A DNA stretch of 64,000 nt from CAITJF01 sp032654645 (lineage in GTDB: Bacteria; Pseudomonadota; Gammaproteobacteria; Burkholderiales; Gallionellaceae). The stretch spans positions 62,001 to 126,000 of the forward strand of contig JAULAW010000015.1 of NCBI GenBank assembly GCA_032654645.1, given 5' to 3'. Below are positions 24,374 through 31,208 of this stretch, in pieces. Each line of letters opens with the position of its first letter. The first letter of the stretch is position 1. The position numbers were made by a program, and so were the translations under genes. A model generated the notes under the pieces. The model was not told where the DNA came from. It was given only the letters and a program-made list of their open reading frames with translations, and did not search any database.

Positions 24374-24413
24374 ATTACCCTCTGCCGGTTTATTTTCAAC
24401 CGAGGTTTTCAGG
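24374..24413. repeat. 40-bp exact inverted copy of 23957-23996
   Basis: ATTACCCTCTGCCGG... to ...GAGGTTTTCAGG is the exact reverse complement of 23957-23996. It also interrupts the AlbA_2 frame. A GGCGAAGGCC-type arm (CTCCCGCGAAGGCGGGAG, 24435-24452) follows, so this is the edge of a second insertion of the same kind. Confidence 0.75.
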
Positions 24414-24607
24414 ATAATTCACATTTCGTCGCTCCCGCGAAGGCGGGAGTCCAGTCAAATAAACAAACTAGATTTCCGCTATCGCGTGAATGGCGAATTA
24501 TTAGAGATGCCCTTAAATCCGATAAGCTACCCAGCGGGTAACCGCTGCCGAACTGGGCTTGAGCAAGGGAAGAATTGATATGTGCTCCAAGTATGCGCCT
24601 TTTCCGC

Positions 24608-24781
24608 TAGCCGTTCCGCAAAGGTGTGTGGCTGATTCGCTCAACTCGTTGCCCACCAAGGCTTTCAGGCGGGTTTCCAAGCGGAAAATATTTTCTTCCA
24701 AGAATCAGTCCGCCAGAACCAGATTTCATGCGGGTTTCGGCAGAGCTCAAAATATTTTCACACACCTTTGCGGAACGGCTA
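24608..24781. mobile_element. 174-bp MITE with 23-bp terminal inverted repeats and 11-bp target duplication
   Basis: Perfect 23-base inverted repeats at 24608-24630 (TAGCCGTTCCGCAAAGG...) and 24759-24781. The element is flanked by GCCTTTTCCGC at 24597-24607 and again at 24782-24792. The interior holds two GCGGGTTTC...AAAATATTTTC direct repeats and no gene. The long duplication suggests a transposase unlike those of the other elements here. Confidence 0.85.
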
Positions 24782-24821
24782 GCCTTTTCCGCAAACATGC
24801 CGTCGAAATGGTGGATGAGTT

Positions 24822-25205
24822 ATGAACAAGATCGAGTGCTTAACAAATTTATTGCAAACTATTCCGGACATCGATCTGGCCGTATTGGTCGGAAGCAGAG
24901 CGCGCGGAACCGCAACTCAACAAAGCGATTGGGACATTGCGATTAGATGGAAAAAACATATCAATGGTTTGGCTTGTCTGGAACGCTCAGAAATCCTGAA
25001 GCAGCAAATTGCCGATACAATGGGAATACCCAAAGATCAGATTGACTTGATCGATCTTGCGGCAGCCCGTCTTGCAATGCGTGCAGTGATCGCCGAAGAA
25101 GGAATCATTCTCAAGGGCGAAGAAACATTGGCGTGGAGCCACTACCTTACCCGAACATGGGGAGAGATGGAAGATTATTATTGGAGGCAAAACAATGCGG
25201 CTTGA
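24822..25205 (+). CDS. mntA: MntA-type nucleotidyltransferase antitoxin
   Basis: 127 aa. LAVLVGSRARGTATQQSDWDIAIRW is the minimal nucleotidyltransferase motif GSx10DxD; the C terminus is helical. In type VII systems MntA AMPylates a tyrosine of the HepT toxin. It overlaps the HEPN gene by 11 bases. Confidence 0.9.
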   Translation: MNKIECLTNLLQTIPDIDLAVLVGSRARGTATQQSDWDIAIRWKKHINGLACLERSEILKQQIADTMGIPKDQIDLIDLAAARLAMRAVIAEEGIILKGEETLAWSHYLTRTWGEMEDYYWRQNNAA

Positions 25206-25632
25206 TCTTTATCAGGCAGAAAGCGAACGTATCGCCAACGAGCAAATGTCGCTGCTCGGGGAGGCGAAGCAACGAATTCTGTCGGGCGCGCCTCTTTCCC
25301 GCCTTGAACAAAGTGGCGTGCTGCATGCCCTTCAAGTTCTCATTGAAAACGCCATCGGCAAATCAAAACACCTGCTCAAGTCAGCAGGCGAACCGGTACC
25401 CGTATCTGCCTACGATGCTTTTGCCAGCCTCGAACAACGTGGCGATATAAATTCGCGAGAGTTACAGCAGTGGAACTCGGCGATTGGGTTGCGCAATCGG
25501 ATTGTGCATGACTACATGAATATTGATATGCGAATTGTTTACGAATTTATCACCGACGAACGCCACCAATTTATTGCCGCATTCTTGCGAAAACCGATCG
25601 CCACAATCCCCCCATCGGAGGCAAACAATTGA
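25195..25632 (+). CDS. hepT: HepT-type HEPN toxin
   Basis: 145 aa, mostly helical. The HEPN RNase motif RNRIVHDY (Rx4HxY) lies near residue 99, including the tyrosine that MntA modifies in characterised pairs. Predicted RNase toxin coupled to mntA. Confidence 0.9.
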   Translation: MRLDLYQAESERIANEQMSLLGEAKQRILSGAPLSRLEQSGVLHALQVLIENAIGKSKHLLKSAGEPVPVSAYDAFASLEQRGDINSRELQQWNSAIGLRNRIVHDYMNIDMRIVYEFITDERHQFIAAFLRKPIATIPPSEANN

Positions 25633-25678
25633 CTGTGCTATTGTCATCACTAATTTAGGCAAAACATATCGCGCGCAT

Positions 25679-25852
25679 TATAGAGTCGGCCAATAAATAG
25701 ATAACAAATTCGTTCGCCCTGAGCTTGTCGAAGGGTTGTGTGGTTCGACATAACCAACGACTTGGCTGACGTTTCTTGGCAGCCTAGTCGGATGGCTAAT
25801 AGTTTCATCAGGCTCACCACGAACGGAAAACCTTTTAATGGCCGACTCTATA
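25679..25852. repeat. 174-bp inverted-repeat unit containing hairpin copy 3
   Basis: TATAGAGTCGGCCA (25679-25692) and TGGCCGACTCTATA (25839-25852) are exact 14-base inverted repeats. Between them is the common TTCGCCCTGAGCTTGTCGAA / CACCACGAACGG dispersed repeat, itself carrying hairpin copy 3. The whole 25633-26083 gap is repeats with no gene. Confidence 0.65.
25750..25809 (-). repeat. 60-bp hairpin element, copy 3
   Basis: Minus strand: begins GATGAAACTATTAGCC, ends GTCGTTGGTTAT. GACTaGGCTG pairs with CAGCCaAGTC, again with covarying stem bases. Removing it joins GTGGTTCGAC to AGGCTCACCACGAAC, which is the usual uninterrupted form of a widespread proteobacterial repeat. No target duplication is seen. 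Confidence 0.82.
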
Positions 25853-25854
25853 GA

Positions 25855-25995
25855 GGGCGCCTCTAAAAATTCAGAGTTCGCCCAAATGCAAGGCGCAGAA
25901 AAAATTTCGCCGCGCCGCATATGCGTGATATGTAAGCAAGAAATTTTTTATGCAACACAGCAGTTGGGATGGAATCTGGATTTTTAGAGGTGCCC
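25855..25995. mobile_element. 141-bp MITE with TAGA target duplication
   Basis: Ends GGGCGCCTCTAAAAATTCAGA and, inverted, GGGCACCTCTAAAAATCCAGA match at 19 of 21. TAGA flanks it at 25851-25854 and 25996-25999. Interior sequence (AAATTTCGCCGCGCCGC, CAAGAAATTTTTTATGC) is non-coding. It abuts the unit at 25679-25852. Confidence 0.8.
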
Positions 25996-26083
25996 TAGAA
26001 CTTGTTCCAATACTTGAGTCTGTAGCCCCACAAGCTTACGAAATTATTCGTATTTGTAACGCGAATCGAGATAAGGAGTATCT

Positions 26084-26323
26084 TTGATGAAATTAACCAT
26101 GCAACTTATACAGGGAATAGAAAAACTTGCACCCGGTGATTTAATCGCAGTGCAAAACTTCGTGCTGGCCTTACAAGCCAAGGCTTTTCGCCCGAACAGG
26201 AACCTATTATTAACTGGCCGTAGCAAAGCAAGAAATGCTTTGTCGTCATGCCGCGACAACCTGTCTGAAACCATCATCACAGAACGGGAAGACCGTTTAT
26301 CAGCCTTATCGCACCAAGTTTAA
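26084..26323 (+). CDS. Small hypothetical protein, possible orphan antitoxin
   Basis: 79 aa, start supported by AAGGAG 8-9 bases upstream. MKLTMQLIQGIEKLAPGDLIAVQNFVLALQ is a helical N terminus; NALSSCRDNLSETIITEREDRLSAL resembles the short C-terminal tail seen in some small antitoxins. I cannot assign a family. A reverse-strand fragment of it (LALQAKAFRPNR region) recurs at about 31005-31045. Confidence 0.5.
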   Translation: MMKLTMQLIQGIEKLAPGDLIAVQNFVLALQAKAFRPNRNLLLTGRSKARNALSSCRDNLSETIITEREDRLSALSHQV

Positions 26324-26381
26324 CCAACGCCATGAACAGTTGGCAGAGCGGTGAAATATTTTGAGAAAAAAGGAGAGTGAT

Positions 26382-26750
26382 GTGTTAACACAAGACCCCA
26401 CGCTGAATTCGAATTCTTTGGGTTCGGATTTGTGCACAAACGCAACACGCGCTTTTATTGCAAAGGTAGCAAGCCAATATGACCTGGCTGGGGTCATTCT
26501 TTTTGGCAGCCGGGCGCGCAATACACATCGGTCTGACAGTGATGCCGATGTTGCCGTGTTACTGCGCGGCTATCCGGGCAAATTTGTCACGACAAAACTG
26601 GCTATGGATGATCTTGCCTATGACGTACTTTTGGAAATGGGCATCCGCATCCAGCCGCTCCCAATTTGGGAAGAAGAATGGAATCATCCAGAAACCTATT
26701 CAAACCCGCGCCTGCTGCACAACATCGAGCGAGAAGGGATTTGGTTGTGA
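26382..26750 (+). CDS. Nucleotidyltransferase domain protein (MNT-type)
   Basis: 122 aa from GTG 26382, with AGGAG six bases upstream; a TTG at 26361 has no such site. GVILFGSRARNTHRSDSDADVAVLL is the GSx10DxD nucleotidyltransferase motif. Forms a pair with the downstream HEPN gene, 4-base GTGA overlap. This is a different subtype from mntA at 24822. Confidence 0.88.
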   Translation: MLTQDPTLNSNSLGSDLCTNATRAFIAKVASQYDLAGVILFGSRARNTHRSDSDADVAVLLRGYPGKFVTTKLAMDDLAYDVLLEMGIRIQPLPIWEEEWNHPETYSNPRLLHNIEREGIWL

Positions 26751-27136
26751 AAGTTGAAGATTTATTCGAAAAGGCAATTCGCGCGGTCTCATCCGCCCGG
26801 CTCCTGCTCGTCAGCGGTGACGCGGATGGTGCGTGTAATCGCGCTTACTACGCCATGTTTGATGCTGCTCGTGCAGCCTTATTGGCATCAGACGCACCGG
26901 TCGTACCAGAAGTTGTAAAAACGCATAGCGGACTAATAAGCGCATTCAGCTTGCATTTAGTTAAAACGGGCCAAGTTCCGGTGGAACTTGGCAAAGCACT
27001 TAATAAAGTCGAAGACCTTCGATTAATAGCCGATTACAAGGGTGACCCGGTCGAATTAGAAGATGCAGCGTGGGCAGTGCAGCAAGCGGAAAAGTTTGTT
27101 GAAACCATGAAGTCATCGTATCAAAAAGATGAATAG
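26747..27136 (+). CDS. HEPN-domain protein
   Basis: 129 aa from GTG 26747. VEDLFEKAIRAVSSARLLLVSGDADGACNRAYYAMFDAARAALL is the HEPN fold of the NTase-partner class (AYYAMF block), unlike the Rx4HxY class of hepT. Predicted RNase toxin or nucleotidyltransferase partner. Confidence 0.87.
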   Translation: MKVEDLFEKAIRAVSSARLLLVSGDADGACNRAYYAMFDAARAALLASDAPVVPEVVKTHSGLISAFSLHLVKTGQVPVELGKALNKVEDLRLIADYKGDPVELEDAAWAVQQAEKFVETMKSSYQKDE

Positions 27137-27142
27137 AGCATC

Positions 27143-27529
27143 ATGACCGGCATCGCCATCCGCGTAAACAATCTCAGCAAGTGCTACCACATCTACGACA
27201 CCCCGCGCGATCGGCTCAAGCAGTTCGTCATTCCAAAGCTGTGCCGGGTGATACCGCAGCTGCGCAGGTTTTTCGCCACTCCCCACTTGCCACTTCCCAC
27301 TTACCATCGCGACTTCTGGGCGCTCAAAGACGTTTCCTTTGAAATCAAAAAAGGCGAAACCGTCGGCATCATCGGGCGCAACGTCTCGGGCAAATCCACA
27401 CTGTTGCAAATCATCTGCGGCGCGCTCTCGCCCACCAGCGGTAGCATTCAAACCAATGGCCGGATCGTGGCGTGTGCAGGATATTGGTGGATCAAAAAAA
27501 CCAGCAAGGGGTTTGCTGATGCCCTTTGA
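27143..27529 (+). pseudogene. wzt-like ABC-ATPase N-terminal fragment, copy 2
   Basis: 128 codons in one frame: MTGIAIRVNNLSKCYHIYDTPRDRLKQFVIPKLCRVIPQLRRFFATPH... FWALKDVSFEIKKGETVGIIGRNVSGKSTLLQIICGALSPTSGSIQTNGRI. Wzt homology stops at 27474; the tail GYWWIKKTSKGFADAL is translation of the AlbA_2 leader. The Walker A reads GRNVSGKS, with V for the usual G. The signature motif, Walker B and carbohydrate-binding domain are missing. Confidence 0.85.
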
Positions 27530-27776
27530 CAAATTGCTTCTTACAGGCGAATCCCAAACGCTGGAATTCAAATCTGGTTTTGATAAAACCACAGTTGAAT
27601 CACTGGTAGCCTTTGCCAATGCGCAAGGTGGCATGGTATTGGTTGGCGTGACAGACACAGGCGCGGTCTGTGGCGTGACACTGGGCAAAGAAACGCTGAA
27701 CGAATGGCTGGGACGGATCAAATCCGCTACCAGTCCTGCGCTGATTCCGGATATGGACGCATCGGGAATACGATGA
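27519..27776 (+). pseudogene. AlbA_2-domain fragment, copy 2, joined to higB remnant
   Basis: 85 codons: MPFDKLLLTGESQTLEFKSGFDKTTVESLVAFANAQGGMVLVGVTDTGAVCGVTLGKETLNEWLGRIKSATSPALIPDMD. After DMD it enters another gene: the DNA EYDDWNKLYRKGKG then TAA (27768-27812, another frame) is the last 14 codons of a HigB-type toxin belonging to the higA that follows. Confidence 0.82.
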
Positions 27777-27812
27777 CTGGAACAAACTCTATCGGAAAGG
27801 CAAAGGGTAATC

Positions 27813-28256
27813 ATGCGCGCAGCACACACTCAGTTCGATATCCGGGCCATTCAATCCTCTTGGCGGGCTTTTGATGCAGTGGCGCATCTTCGCCCCATCC
27901 ATGATGAAGATAGCTACACCCGCATGGCGGCCCTGATGAACTCACTGCTGGATGCCACCGGAGATGACGAAGACCATCCGCTGTCAGGCTTGCTTGATTT
28001 GGTAGGGGATATAGTCTCGAAATATGAGCAAGAGCATCACCCCATCGAGCCAGCCGGGCCCAAGGATGCCCTGCGTTTCTTGATGGATGCTCGCGGCTTG
28101 AAGCAAGAAGACCTGTCAGCCGTTGTGCCACAGAGCAACCTGTCGGCAATCCTGGCAGGGAAACGGAAAATCAGCGCAACCTTGGCAGGTAAATTGGGCA
28201 AGTTCTTCGGTATTAGTCCAGCTGTATTCGTGCCAGTCGAATCTGCAAATCCTTGA
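27813..28256 (+). CDS. HigA-type antitoxin with XRE domain, toxin lost
   Basis: 147 aa. The N-terminal half (FDIRAIQSSWRAFDAVAHLRPIHDEDSYTRMAALMNSLLDATGDDEDHPLSGLLDLVGDIVSKYE) binds HigB-type toxins in this family; the C-terminal XRE helix-turn-helix is ALRFLMDARGLKQEDLSAVVPQSNLSAILAGKRKISATLAGKLGKFFGIS. Only the last 14 codons of its toxin gene remain just upstream. It may now act as a free regulator. Confidence 0.88.
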   Translation: MRAAHTQFDIRAIQSSWRAFDAVAHLRPIHDEDSYTRMAALMNSLLDATGDDEDHPLSGLLDLVGDIVSKYEQEHHPIEPAGPKDALRFLMDARGLKQEDLSAVVPQSNLSAILAGKRKISATLAGKLGKFFGISPAVFVPVESANP

Positions 28257-28290
28257 GGCACCCACATTACTCATAAGTTTCGCACACCAC

Positions 28291-28339
28291 TTTGTTCCAA
28301 CTCCGCCATATTCCGGCGCATTTATGCAGCCGCCAACAG
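28291..28339. repeat. 49-bp repeat, first copy
   Basis: TTTGTTCCAACTCCGCCATA... to ...CAACAG matches 31067-31115 at all but about six positions. Both copies lie downstream of a wzt/AlbA_2/higB-remnant unit, so the duplicated segment once extended this far. 28257-28370 has no gene. Confidence 0.7.
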
Positions 28340-28370
28340 GTGGCAAACTTGCCATGCCCGTAAGGATAAT

Positions 28371-28694
28371 TCAGGCTGCCAGTTTTGCGGACGCCAGGCG
28401 GTTGATGCTGACCCCTTGCTCGGCTGCCTCGGTAGCGAGCGCACGGTGCACCAGCGAAGGGACACGAACCATGAAGCGCCCGCTGTATTGCCTTTCGGAC
28501 AGCGGATCGGGAACGGGCTCGCCCGTAACCTGCATGTCGGCCACCGCTTCACCGACAAGGCGGCGAATACCGGCAAGCGCCTTTTCCGGTGTAGGCGCAA
28601 GCCAAGACAAAGAAGGAAACTCGGCGCACAAGCCAACGTGCTCGCCATCTTCCTGCGACCACGTGACGCGATAAGTGTAGTGGTTGGTGTTCAT
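28371..28694 (-). CDS. hicB: HicB-family antitoxin, orphan
   Basis: 107 aa. YTYRVTWSQEDGEHVGLCAEFPSLSWLAPTPEKALAGIRRLVGEAVADM is the partial RNase H-like fold of HicB; the C terminus GRFMVRVPSLVHRALATEAAEQGVSINRLASAKL is a ribbon-helix-helix. The expected HicA gene is not found; just upstream a frame ending VKQVLLAIERLGVKL overlaps the start (CTATGA), a possible tail of a lost gene. Confidence 0.87.
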   Translation of the reverse strand: MNTNHYTYRVTWSQEDGEHVGLCAEFPSLSWLAPTPEKALAGIRRLVGEAVADMQVTGEPVPDPLSERQYSGRFMVRVPSLVHRALATEAAEQGVSINRLASAKLAA

Positions 28695-28815
28695 AGTTTG
28701 ACTCCCAGTCGTTCGATTGCCAATAGCACTTGCTTCACCTGATAAGCCTTTGCCTTAAGCGCAAGACAATTGGGGTAGCTTCAACATGTCAGGCTCGCCC
28801 CTGAAGCCCTGCCCA

Positions 28816-29949
28816 TTATGCCGACAAACCCATAAGCCAGTTGGCGGCATCAGCAATTCTGATTCCATTGCGGAACTCTTCCTGGCGCAATCCATAAACG
28901 ATCTGCACAGCCTCCGTATCGGGAAACTGCCCGGCAAATCGTGACAGGCCGCGATGCGGCTTATTGTCGCCCAACTTGCATTCGATCATCCTTGTCAGTT
29001 TTCCTTCCTCGCTGAGCGCGAAATCCACTTCCGCGCCATCCTTGGTGCGAATGTAATGCAGGCCAGCCGTTCTTCCCGCGCTATCCTGTAAAAAATGCAC
29101 ATGCTTCAGCAGCATTCCTGCCACCGCATTTTCCAGGCGCACGCCCTGATCACCTCGAACCAATCCCGTATCAAAAAAATACACTTTGGGGCTTTGCAAA
29201 ATAGCGCGGGCAATATTGCGATGCCAGGGTTGAACGGTAAAAACGATAAACAAAGCCTGCAAAATATCCAGATAACGTTTCAATGTCGCGGGCGAAACCG
29301 CCAGATCGCGCGCGATGGAAGCCAACGAAAGGGGCGACCCGACACGCTCGCGCAACAACTCCACAAACAGGCGCATCGTATTGATCTCGTGCAGGCGAGA
29401 AAACTCCAGCACATCTTCACGAATCAGATCGTTGAAGTACTGTGCGCGCCAGCGGTCGGCCTGCACCGGGTCACCGGCCAGACACGGTTCGGGAAAGCCG
29501 CCTCTCTCCAACAAATGATCCAAAGCGTCGGCGGGTTCCACATGCCGCTGTTCGCACCACTCGCGCACCGAAAACGGATGCAAGCGGAAAGCAAAATAAC
29601 GGCCCGCCAGCGAATCGCCCCCTTGCCGAAAAGTTTCCATGCGCGCGCTACCCGTCACCAACAGCGCCTGCTCGGGAGAACGCCCGTCCACCACCCCCTT
29701 CAGCCAGCCCTTCCAGTCGCGCATTTTGTGAATCTCATCCATGACGAGCAGCTTCGCGCGGGGGTTCCATGACTGGCGCTGCAACACCCCCCGGTCCGGC
29801 AACACATCCCAGTTGAGGTATTGAGCGTTCCCGAACAACTGCATCAACTGGCGGGCAAGCGTAGTTTTCCCCACCTGCCGCGGGCCAGTCAGCACCACCA
29901 TCTTGGTGGCCAAATCTTTTAATACCCATTCGTCAAGATAGCGCTTCAT
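28816..29949 (-). CDS. AAA ATPase of the DUF4143 family
   Basis: 377 aa. Walker A VVLTGPRQVGKTTLARQL at residues about 18-35, Walker B AKLLVMDEIHKM, sensor LLVTGSARM, then a winged helix and the DUF4143 nuclease-like C terminus (LHYIRTKDGAEVDFALSEEGKLTRMIECKL, with restriction-enzyme-like E/D-x-K residues). The family is found in islands; function is not settled. A 20-bp perfect palindrome lies 23 bases before its start. Confidence 0.9.
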   Translation of the reverse strand: MKRYLDEWVLKDLATKMVVLTGPRQVGKTTLARQLMQLFGNAQYLNWDVLPDRGVLQRQSWNPRAKLLVMDEIHKMRDWKGWLKGVVDGRSPEQALLVTGSARMETFRQGGDSLAGRYFAFRLHPFSVREWCEQRHVEPADALDHLLERGGFPEPCLAGDPVQADRWRAQYFNDLIREDVLEFSRLHEINTMRLFVELLRERVGSPLSLASIARDLAVSPATLKRYLDILQALFIVFTVQPWHRNIARAILQSPKVYFFDTGLVRGDQGVRLENAVAGMLLKHVHFLQDSAGRTAGLHYIRTKDGAEVDFALSEEGKLTRMIECKLGDNKPHRGLSRFAGQFPDTEAVQIVYGLRQEEFRNGIRIADAANWLMGLSA

Positions 29950-29971
29950 GGACTAAGCATACAACAAATGC

Positions 29972-29991
29972 AATAAAGTCGCGACTTTATT
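29972..29991. promoter_or_regulatory. 20-bp perfect palindrome upstream of DUF4143 gene
   Basis: AATAAAGTCGCGACTTTATT is a perfect palindrome 22 bases before the start codon at 29949. Likely an operator for the ATPase gene itself or for a TA-type regulator. Confidence 0.6.
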
Positions 29992-30034
29992 ATCCAATAA
30001 TGGAAAATAGTCGGAAAATAAGGGCTGATTTGAT

Positions 30035-30073
30035 AGCATACCCTGTCCTTTCAGCGCAGGGCTGGGTATGCTT
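30035..30073. terminator. Hairpin between DUF4143 gene and GT fragment
   Basis: AGCATACCCTG pairs with CAGGGctGGGTATGCT around TCCTTTCAGCG. There is no strong T-run, so it may be a terminator for the minus-strand GT4 fragment or a repeat. Confidence 0.4.
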
Positions 30074-30120
30074 AAATGCGCGTCGACATGAAAATTTGTT
30101 TTTGCAACTTGTTGATCTGG

Positions 30121-30345
30121 TCAGACGATATTCGAAGCCCGTTCGCATTGAGAGATATTTTTCAAATGCACAATAAGCTCGCGTACCCGCTCAGTCATAT
30201 CGTAGTGAGCTTTGAAATACGCACGGCCATTCTGTCCAAAACGCGAAAGCTCATCGGATGGCATTTCATACATTTTCCGCACTGCACTGGCCAAAGCATT
30301 AGCATCTTTGGCAGGGCAAACAATCCCGGCATCTCCATCCGCGTA
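30121..30345 (-). pseudogene. GT4 glycosyltransferase, C-terminal fragment
   Basis: The minus strand reads ADGDAGIVCPAKDANALASAVRKMYEMPSDELSRFGQNGRAYFKAHYDMTERVRELI, the C terminus of a GT4 (GT1-group) glycosyltransferase with its nucleotide-sugar-binding GIVxPxxD-like segment, ending at 30121. At about 30340 it meets the wzt fragment head to head. Confidence 0.75.
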
Positions 30346-30705
30346 AACAATCTCAGCAAGTGCTACCACATCTACGACACCCCGCGCGATCGGCTCAAGC
30401 AGTTCGTCATTCCAAAGCTGTGCCGGGTGATACCGCCGCTGCGCAGATTATTCTACACAACTGCACCCAGTCCTCATTCCTCAGCCCTTTCTATAAAGAA
30501 TTCTGGGCGCTCAAAGACGTTTCCTTTGAAATCAAAAAAGGCGAAACCGTCGGCATCATCGGGCGCAACGTCTCGGGCAAATCCACACTGTTGCAAATCA
30601 TCTGCGGCGCGCTCTCGCCCACCAGCGGTAGCATTCAAACCAATGGCCGGATCGTGGCGTGTGCAGGATATTGGTGGATCAAAAAAACCAGCAAGGGGTT
30701 TGCTG
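30334..30705 (+). pseudogene. wzt-like ABC-ATPase N-terminal fragment, copy 3
   Basis: From SIRVNNLSKCYHIYDTPRDRLKQFVIPKLCRVIPPLRRLFY, nearly identical to copy 1 including the frameshift near 30490, but with the unmutated GKSTLLQ. No start codon: the first residues are replaced by the GT4 fragment. Wzt homology ends at 30654; the AlbA_2 leader follows. Confidence 0.85.
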
Positions 30706-30960
30706 ATGCCCTTTGACAAATTGCTTCTTACAGGCGAATCCCAAACGCTGGAATTCAAATCTGGTTTTGATAAAACCACAGTTGAATCACTGGTAGCCTT
30801 CGCCAATGCGCAAGGTGGCATGGTATTGGTTGGCGTGACAGACACAGGCTCGGTCTGTGGCGTGACACTGGGCAAAGAAACGCTGAACGAATGGCTGGGA
30901 CGGATCAAATCCGCTACCAGTCCTGCGCTGATTCCGGATATGGACGCATCGGGAATATGA
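30706..30960 (+). pseudogene. AlbA_2-domain fragment, copy 3, joined to higB remnant
   Basis: 84 codons, MPFDKLLLTGESQTLEFKSGFDKTTVESLVAFANAQGG... PALIPDMD, almost the same as copy 2 and with the same join to the HigB-type tail (EYDDWNKLYRKGKG, ending TAA at 30994-30996). Here no higA follows. 30997-31165 holds a reverse fragment of the 26084 gene and the 49-bp repeat (31067-31115), nothing else. Confidence 0.82.
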
Positions 30961-31066
30961 TGACTGGAACAAACTCTATCGGAAAGGCAAAGGGTAACTG
31001 CGCGATCTTGTTCGGGCGAACGGCTTTAGCTTGCAAGGCCAGCACCCATGTCGTTATGCACTCAAC

Positions 31067-31115
31067 TTCGTTCAAACTCCGCCACACTCCGGCGCATTTA
31101 TGCAGCCGCTAACAG
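31067..31115. repeat. 49-bp repeat, second copy
   Basis: TTCGTTCAAACTCCGCCACA... to ...TAACAG, partner of 28291-28339. Confidence 0.7.
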
Positions 31116-31165
31116 TCTGTCCAGTCGGCGCATAAAACTGGGCAATTGTTGCGGTATTGGCGATT

Positions 31166-31184
31166 TATGGCATAAACTGCCATA
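31166..31184 (+). promoter_or_regulatory. Palindromic operator of parDE
   Basis: TATGGCA-taaac-TGCCATA has exact 7-base arms and ends 24 bases before the parD start. Typical of ParD autoregulation. Confidence 0.6.
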
Positions 31185-31208
31185 CCAACATTCTTTGGGA
31201 GATTTTCC

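Larger units (their letters stand above)
23904..24578 (+). pseudogene. AlbA_2-domain gene fragment, copy 1, with two insertions
   Basis: MPFDKLLLTGESQTLEF begins an AlbA_2/Schlafen-type putative DNA-binding domain; 24137-24326 continues with SGFDKTAVESLVAFANAQGGMVLVGVTDTGSVCGVTLGKEMLNEWLGRIKSATSPALIPDM and VSFTEQGKTVVVIRMSE. The gene is interrupted by a repeat element at 23957-24136 and more repeat sequence from 24374. This copy runs about 50 bases further into the gene than copies 2 and 3. At about 24500-24560 short pieces (IRDALKSDKLPSG, AAELGLSKGRI) resemble a GntR-type helix-turn-helix; tentative. Confidence 0.75.

Noticed and set aside
24559..24825. 88-codon plus frame across the MITE
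   Set aside because: Most of it is the non-coding 174-bp element with inverted repeats.
12825..25809. The 60-bp hairpins as integron attC sites
   Set aside because: Length fits, but the GTTRRRY/RYYYAAC core pairs are absent, and the copies are inserted inside genes and repeats rather than after cassette genes.
27113..27829. 238-codon minus-strand frame across wzt/AlbA_2 copy 2
   Set aside because: It is the shadow of the plus-strand fragments and recurs in the other copies for that reason.
30121..30369. Minus-strand frame as an intact gene
   Set aside because: Its first codons lie in the antisense of the wzt fragment; only the part below about 30345 is real GT4 sequence.
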